Assembly (NCBI GenBank): GCA_002778195.1
Contig: PCDI01000020.1
Location: forward strand, 1-11,080
DNA: 11,080 nucleotides
Direction of reading: 5' to 3'
Source of the DNA: Raffaelea ambrosiae
Lineage: Eukaryota; Ascomycota; Sordariomycetes; Ophiostomatales; Ophiostomataceae
Positions within the stretch are counted from its first letter, which is position 1; each line of letters begins with the position of its first letter. The translations under genes and the position numbers were made by a program. Below the pieces are notes generated by a model that saw nothing but the letters and a program-made list of their open reading frames with translations, made no database searches and was not told the origin of the DNA. Below are positions 6,901 through 11,080 of this stretch, in pieces.

Positions 6901-8430
6901 CGTGATCAAGGCGAGGCGTCCGGGTCGTCCGTCGGCCTGTCGAGACGAGATGCAGGTCGCCGTTTTGACATGTTTGACCGGTGCCCCGAAGCGTCTGCAA
7001 CAGCGACAACTGCGCACCAATAGAAAACATCCTCGCCGCCTCCGTGACACCACTTGTGAGGACTAGCGGACGCCCGTCTTCCAGTCGAGCCCCTTTCCAC
7101 CGCAGCTATGCGCAGTCTCTCCACCGTCGCGCTCAGCTCGGCCATCGTAGTAGCAAGCCGTCAACAAGCGCAGGTTGCCATGTTGACCTATGGCATGCAA
7201 GACCGTCGGCCACTTTGCTCGCCATACGACTTGAGCAATGTGTATTTGATGCTACTCTTGCGAAGCTAAATCTCGGAGAAGTAACATCAATACGGCGGCA
7301 AAGCAATTGAAATCTTTTTTTTAGCTTTTTCTGCTGGTGTGCATAGCCGGACGGTTTTGCTTCTTTCCTCCACAGGACAGAGCTTTACAGGCTTCCCCGC
7401 TTGGTATTCCTATGCCAAGTTTATCGAGAAGTTGAATTGCTGCGCCGTATCCAACATCCCCTTTCGCAGAACGTTTTGCCATGAAATGCACTTAGGGAAA
7501 CAAACTGCGCACTGATCGACCTCCTCTGTGGCTTTCACGTCGACGCGCGGTGCTGAGGTAGGGTTGGATGAGAAACGCAATGCAGCCAAACCAAAGAAAT
7601 TGCAGAGAACCAGTCGGATTGGTAGCCTGCGGACAGCCAAGGGGATTCAGAGGAGGAAGTGGAGCCCAATTGCTCATTGGGGTCTCTGGCCTCTCCCACT
7701 TTCCCAAGTCCAAGTCCATGAACAATACATGCACTCGAACTTCTGACAAAATGCAGCCAAGTCACGAATGCCGCCGCAAACAGACAGCCCCTAAATACAA
7801 GACGCGAACCAAGATGGATCATACCTCCTGCCTCATATTCACACAGCGGATGGGAAGGAGTAACAGGGTCGGTCGAAGAGGACGAGCTAGCCCGTTTCTG
7901 TCTGCAGCCTTTTTCGCAGGTTGGTTCTGCCATTTTGTTCAAGCTTTCGGGTAAGAAGCACCGTAAGAAGAGTGGGATAGTCCCACCCCAGCCAGGGAAA
8001 CATGGAAAGTACATGGCCGTAGCGACAACCCCCTTTTGGCCCGGCCTCGATCGGGAAGAGATGTTCATGCAAGATGTACAGGTGCTGTATGGAGCACCTT
8101 CCTGGGAACGACCACATTACTGTGCACCCTCGACATTAATGCCTCGACAATGTCCTCGAAAGTGTATTTTTGAAATCGGTAACCTCGGAGTGAACGGGCA
8201 CGCAGTGCGGAGTTGTCGATGGAATTCCTAATTTAAGACATGGCGTAGATGAGAGAATCCGAAGACAAGCTGATGGGTAGTGGGATTCACTCTCCTCGAT
8301 TAGTTGGAAAGGAGAGGGACTTGTTGTCGTGGCAAAAAAAGAAATAGACTGTCCCCGTAAACAAAAATACAGAATGGATAGACGAACCGCTGACACACTC
8401 GTGCCACGAACAAATTGAGCACTTTGTCGA
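6901..8430. other. intergenic, no confident gene
   Basis: All six frames contain only short or unconvincing ORFs. The longest are minus-strand 8068-7535 (177 codons) and plus-strand 7568-7954 (128 codons), which lie over each other and show no known motif. A 38-codon ORF at 6950-7066 directly follows the small gene. A 7-bp inverted repeat with a 6-base loop lies at 8080-8099 (AGGTGCT / AGCACCT). I see no terminal repeats, transposase motif or tRNA. The stretch may hold decayed sequence. Confidence 0.4.
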
Positions 8431-8791
8431 TCAAAGCTCACGCTCCTTGCTCCCGGGCGTGGGAGGGAAGATATGGGTCACCGACGCGATTTTGCCACGA
8501 TGTTTACGGATAGTCTGGGTGCTGATGCGGGGCCTACAAAAACTTGCGAGGGCCTCAGGAGGTGTACGAGTATCTACGGAGTAGACGGACTCGTAAGTAA
8601 AAGAACCTTCATCATGCGCGTGCGGCTGTTGAAGTGCTGCAAACACCGTTGGCCGTCTGCAGGATGCCGTACGAATATGTCTCCTCTTCTGACGTTGGGG
8701 CATTTGTGCTGTAGCCAATCTTGCCACAGGTCGACAGGATACCTGTGCCTTTGAATGCTGCAGCCCCAACAACCTACGAAGTAGAAGGCTG

Positions 8792-9136
8792 TCACGGACA
8801 AGTAGTCGTACTTCCGTATCCGCACGTTCGTCTAGCCCGCCTCCCTTCGTCGCGGAGTAGCATCCGCGGATGGTTTAGCGAAGGAATTTTGGTTAGTAAT
8901 GTGTTGTATTGCTTCTCCCACGACATGATTTGGATGTCGATTCCTACCAGTTTGGCCGCCTCTTAGACCTCTTGCTTCGAGACTAGGTCTGTCTGCTTCG
9001 CCACATGACTGGCGTATGTTTCAATCTCACTATGGGCCTGACCGTTCAGTGTCACACTGGTCCAGCCCCCGAGCGCTTCTTGGCGCCGCCGCGCCGTGTC
9101 TTGCCCTGCTTGTATTACCGCATCGGCTAGCGGCAT
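8792..9136 (-). pseudogene. coding-like minus-strand stretch interrupted by a stop
   Basis: From ATG at 9136 the minus strand encodes 57 residues (start MPLADAVIQAGQ, end TDLVSKQEV) before a TAA at 8965-8963. The same frame then continues with protein-like sequence (for example KLVGIDIQIMSWEKQYNTLL and SLNHPRMLLRDEGG) to a TGA at 8794-8792. The frame is also open upstream of the ATG. The continuous amphipathic composition on both sides of the stop suggests one former reading frame broken by a nonsense change; a CAA to TAA transition is one possibility. Further protein-like minus-strand stretches follow in other frames at 8825-8574 and 8772-8431, as expected if frameshifts also occurred. I do not recognise the family. 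A plus-strand ORF (8721-8966) overlaps and looks less natural. Confidence 0.35.
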
Positions 9137-9194
9137 TTGCGTGCGCTGTTGGCGTCGGGCAATGATCGTGTGTATTAGTGAGAACGAAAGTGAC

Positions 9195-9200
9195 TTTATT
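9195..9200 (-). terminator. AATAAA poly(A) signal for the Est1-type gene
   Basis: On the minus strand AATAAA lies about 255 bases past the stop codon, in an AT-rich block that runs from about 9190 to 9290. A second AATAAA on the plus strand (9262-9267) could serve plus-strand transcripts entering from the left. Confidence 0.45.
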
Positions 9201-9220
9201 ATTATGTTTTCTATGTATTT

Positions 9221-9247
9221 CTTTGTACTACGGGGTCAAGTACAAAG
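9221..9247. repeat. 8-bp perfect inverted repeat in the 3' region
   Basis: CTTTGTAC (9221-9228), an 11-base loop, GTACAAAG (9240-9247). It lies just upstream, in the sense of the minus-strand transcript, of the proposed AATAAA, so it would fall in the 3' UTR of the Est1-type gene. The role is unknown. Confidence 0.5.
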
Positions 9248-9454
9248 GTTGTTCGTTTGTTAATAAAAAAGTTATAATTTAAGCTTTCAGGAGACAACGA
9301 CGTCGACGGCCAACGGCCGAACACGATCGTAAGCGCGGTTGGTGCTAGACGCCGCCGGCACCCAGCCGTGCGTGCACGAGAAGCGGCAGGGACGACAGCG
9401 TGCGTGGTGTCGGCGGCGGTACGCGCATACTCGTGCTTCTGCCGGGTTGTTTCT

Positions 9455-11080
9455 TCACTCACACTTGATGTCGTCCTCCACCCTTTCCACCTTGACCAGC
9501 CCGTCTCCACCTTCGTCTAAATAGTCAACCATCACGGCGTCCTTGTTGTCCTCATCGGCCACCACTTTGAATGCCTCTGCCACACAGAACTGGTGACCTC
9601 TGTACAGCAGCCACTTCTCGTACTGGGCGAGCTTCCAGGCCAGCCACAAGATACGCTCCTTGCGGCGTTCAGACACGGACGCACTCTCCATGAAACGGTC
9701 ATCATCGTCCATGGTGTCCACGTTGTCGAAATGGCAGCGCGAGAAGATGCCGTCCGCCCACGACAAGGCACGAAGAGCCCAGTCCTCGGGCAGCGGCTTC
9801 ACGTTGCTCCGAACCGGCGGTGCAATCGCTGCGATAGGGGCTTGTAGCGCTGCCATCGGCTCCGTCTTGATTTGCGCCGTTGCTTCGCTGGAGCTGCCCT
9901 CCTGCTTTAGTGGCTTCTCCTCGGATTCATCCTTTTTGACGCGCGGCTCGTCGTCCGACTGCGGAAGCGTGTCCCTCTCAATACGATCATAGGTCGTGTA
10001 GCTCGCCATCATCAGATTCAGCAGATCGGCCAGTTGGTTCCACGAGAATGCGTCTTGCAGCAGCGAAATCGCGCCCGGGAGCTTGGCCATCGAAAGCATC
10101 CAGACCAGCCGCACATGGATGTACCCGTTGCAGCCGGGGTTGCCGTTGAGCGAGAACACCACCTTGTCGGTTTCGGTGGTCAGCTTTTGGGGCCGGGCCA
10201 GGGCATCCAGCGCCCGGGCTTCCGGGGACAGCTGCTGCCGGTTATTGGGTGCGTCGGTCATAGGCACGTCGTCATCGTCGTCACCGCCGTTGCTGGCGTC
10301 GTCGTTGTTCTCTTCGTCATCGTCACCCGCAATGTTGTCGCGGATGCTCTTCTGCAAGAGCTTCATCAAGAAATTGCGCTCATCGCCGTACTGGAGCATG
10401 CTACAGCAGTTGACAATGGCGATGTGAGCACCCGGCTCGATCCAGCCCTTTGCTGTCTTTGTGATATGGCCGCTGAGAGCACCGAGGTAGTGGGCCGTCG
10501 CTGAGTCGAACTGATCCCGGGACTGGCNCGTGAAGAGGATGGCATGGGCGGTGGCGAAGTCGATGTCGATCTGCGGGACGCCGCGGGGAGGCGCACCGTT
10601 GAGAATGGGGTCGAACAGGGTCAAGATGGACTCGCGGGTCGAGATAAACGGGATAGGAACGCAGAGACTCTTGGAAAAGAAAAAGAGCTGGGTAATGACG
10701 TTGGGGCGGGCCAAGATGGCCAGGTGGTGGAAGAGTCGGCCCGTGGTCGGGGCTCGGTCCGAGGCAACGGTGTACCAATGCCGGGAGACGCCGGTCCAGG
10801 TGTCGCGCACGCGCTGGTTGTCGTCTTCGATGGCCATGCGGTAGCGGCTGAGGTCTCCGAGGCACTCGACCCACGTGTCTTCAAAAGCCGGCACCGTCTC
10901 GTAGAGCAAGGCCATCATGGAGTAGGCCAGGTAGATAAACGTAATCATATGCTCGCGCGACGCGGGCAGACGGTGCCGCAGAAGCTCGAGGAAGGAGTGG
11001 ATGCCGTGGCGCCACATGCGAGCAGGCATGGCATACTTCTGCGCGAGGCGGCGCAGGGCCTGCGACGCAGACGGGTGCTG
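9455..11080 (-). CDS. Est1-type DNA/RNA-binding domain protein, 5' end outside window
   Basis: Proteins with this domain include Est1 (telomerase recruitment) and the Ebs1/SMG7 group (nonsense-mediated decay). Many filamentous ascomycetes carry homologues with little direct functional study, so I infer nucleic-acid or RNP-related binding only. The frame is open to the window edge, giving 541 visible residues without an intron; the true start, and any N-terminal tetratricopeptide-like part, lies beyond 11080. Hallmark segments are YAMPARMWRHGIHSFLELLR, YETVPAFEDTW, LSRYRMAIED, TTGRLFHHLAILARPN, SLCVPIPF and ESILTLFDPIL. Next come an Asp/Glu-rich tract (about 10240-10340), a segment with KVVFSLNG, and near the end PLPEDWALR and SERRKERILWLAWK, as I recall from fungal homologues. 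The C-terminal part holds five PsiKx(D/E) motifs. An ambiguous base at 10528 leaves one residue undetermined. Nothing suggests inactivation. Confidence 0.85.
   Translation of the reverse strand, partial: QHPSASQALRRLAQKYAMPARMWRHGIHSFLELLRHRLPASREHMITFIYLAYSMMALLYETVPAFEDTWVECLGDLSRYRMAIEDDNQRVRDTWTGVSRHWYTVASDRAPTTGRLFHHLAILARPNVITQLFFFSKSLCVPIPFISTRESILTLFDPILNGAPPRGVPQIDIDFATAHAILFTXQSRDQFDSATAHYLGALSGHITKTAKGWIEPGAHIAIVNCCSMLQYGDERNFLMKLLQKSIRDNIAGDDDEENNDDASNGGDDDDDVPMTDAPNNRQQLSPEARALDALARPQKLTTETDKVVFSLNGNPGCNGYIHVRLVWMLSMAKLPGAISLLQDAFSWNQLADLLNLMMASYTTYDRIERDTLPQSDDEPRVKKDESEEKPLKQEGSSSEATAQIKTEPMAALQAPIAAIAPPVRSNVKPLPEDWALRALSWADGIFSRCHFDNVDTMDDDDRFMESASVSERRKERILWLAWKLAQYEKWLLYRGHQFCVAEAFKVVADEDNKDAVMVDYLDEGGDGLVKVERVEDDIKCE
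10528..10528. other. ambiguous base N
   Basis: A single undetermined base within the Est1-type reading frame, in the first position of an NGC codon on the minus strand (Gly, Ser, Arg or Cys). None of the four bases creates a stop. Confidence 0.95.

Noticed and set aside
6981..7310. 109-codon plus-strand ORF
   Set aside because: It begins with GTG, has no domain, and is Ser/Arg/Ala-rich as expected from GC-rich non-coding DNA.
7535..8068. 177-codon minus-strand ORF and the overlapping plus-strand ORF 7568-7954
   Set aside because: They overlie each other, lack motifs, and neither has supporting splice or leader signals.
10034..10504. Plus-strand ORFs opposite the Est1-type gene
   Set aside because: They are shadows of the conserved minus-strand coding frame.
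1..11080. Search by eye for tRNA genes, CRISPR arrays, transposase motifs and telomeric repeats
   Set aside because: No T-loop consensus in a foldable context, no regularly spaced repeats, no DDE or reverse-transcriptase motif and no TTAGGG runs were seen.

Overview
This window looks like nuclear DNA of a filamentous ascomycete (Pezizomycotina, probably Sordariomycetes). Introns are short (53-61 bp) with GTNNGT-type donors and CTRAY-like branch sites, leaders are rich in C and T, and the gene on the minus strand at the right end carries an Est1-type DNA/RNA-binding domain in the form typical of these fungi. I see no rRNA, tRNA, CRISPR array or intact transposon.

Layout. 1-340: a leader region that recurs in diverged form at about 1841-1984. 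337-1317: a three-exon gene for an unrecognised 289-residue protein with an acidic, proline-rich N-terminus. 1318-1840: intergenic, one doubtful small ORF. 1988-3122: a two-exon gene for a compact Ras guanine-nucleotide-exchange-factor-like protein (CDC25 homology domain only), whose leader is the second copy of the repeat. 3123-4044: intergenic, with a small proline-rich ORF, then a C/T-rich promoter and 5' leader. 4045-5353: a four-exon gene for a short LAMMER (CLK-type) protein kinase with its catalytic residues intact. 5354-6330: no convincing gene, one strong hairpin. 6330-6900: C/T-rich promoter and a possible two-exon gene for an 84-residue protein ending in a duplicated hexapeptide. 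6901-9190: no confident gene, but a stop-interrupted coding-like stretch on the minus strand near 8792-9136. 9195-11080: the 3' end and 541 codons of an Est1-type domain protein, whose start lies outside the window.

How the genes relate. Two are signalling proteins (a RasGEF relative and a LAMMER kinase). Both are smaller than their usual family members, and the RasGEF-like one has lost conserved parts of its catalytic hairpin. Together with a duplicated, transition-rich leader and decayed-looking DNA further right, this suggests a fast-evolving or accessory block next to a conserved gene. No recognised pathway or defence system can be read from the window, and the proposal that these genes act together is only a hypothesis.
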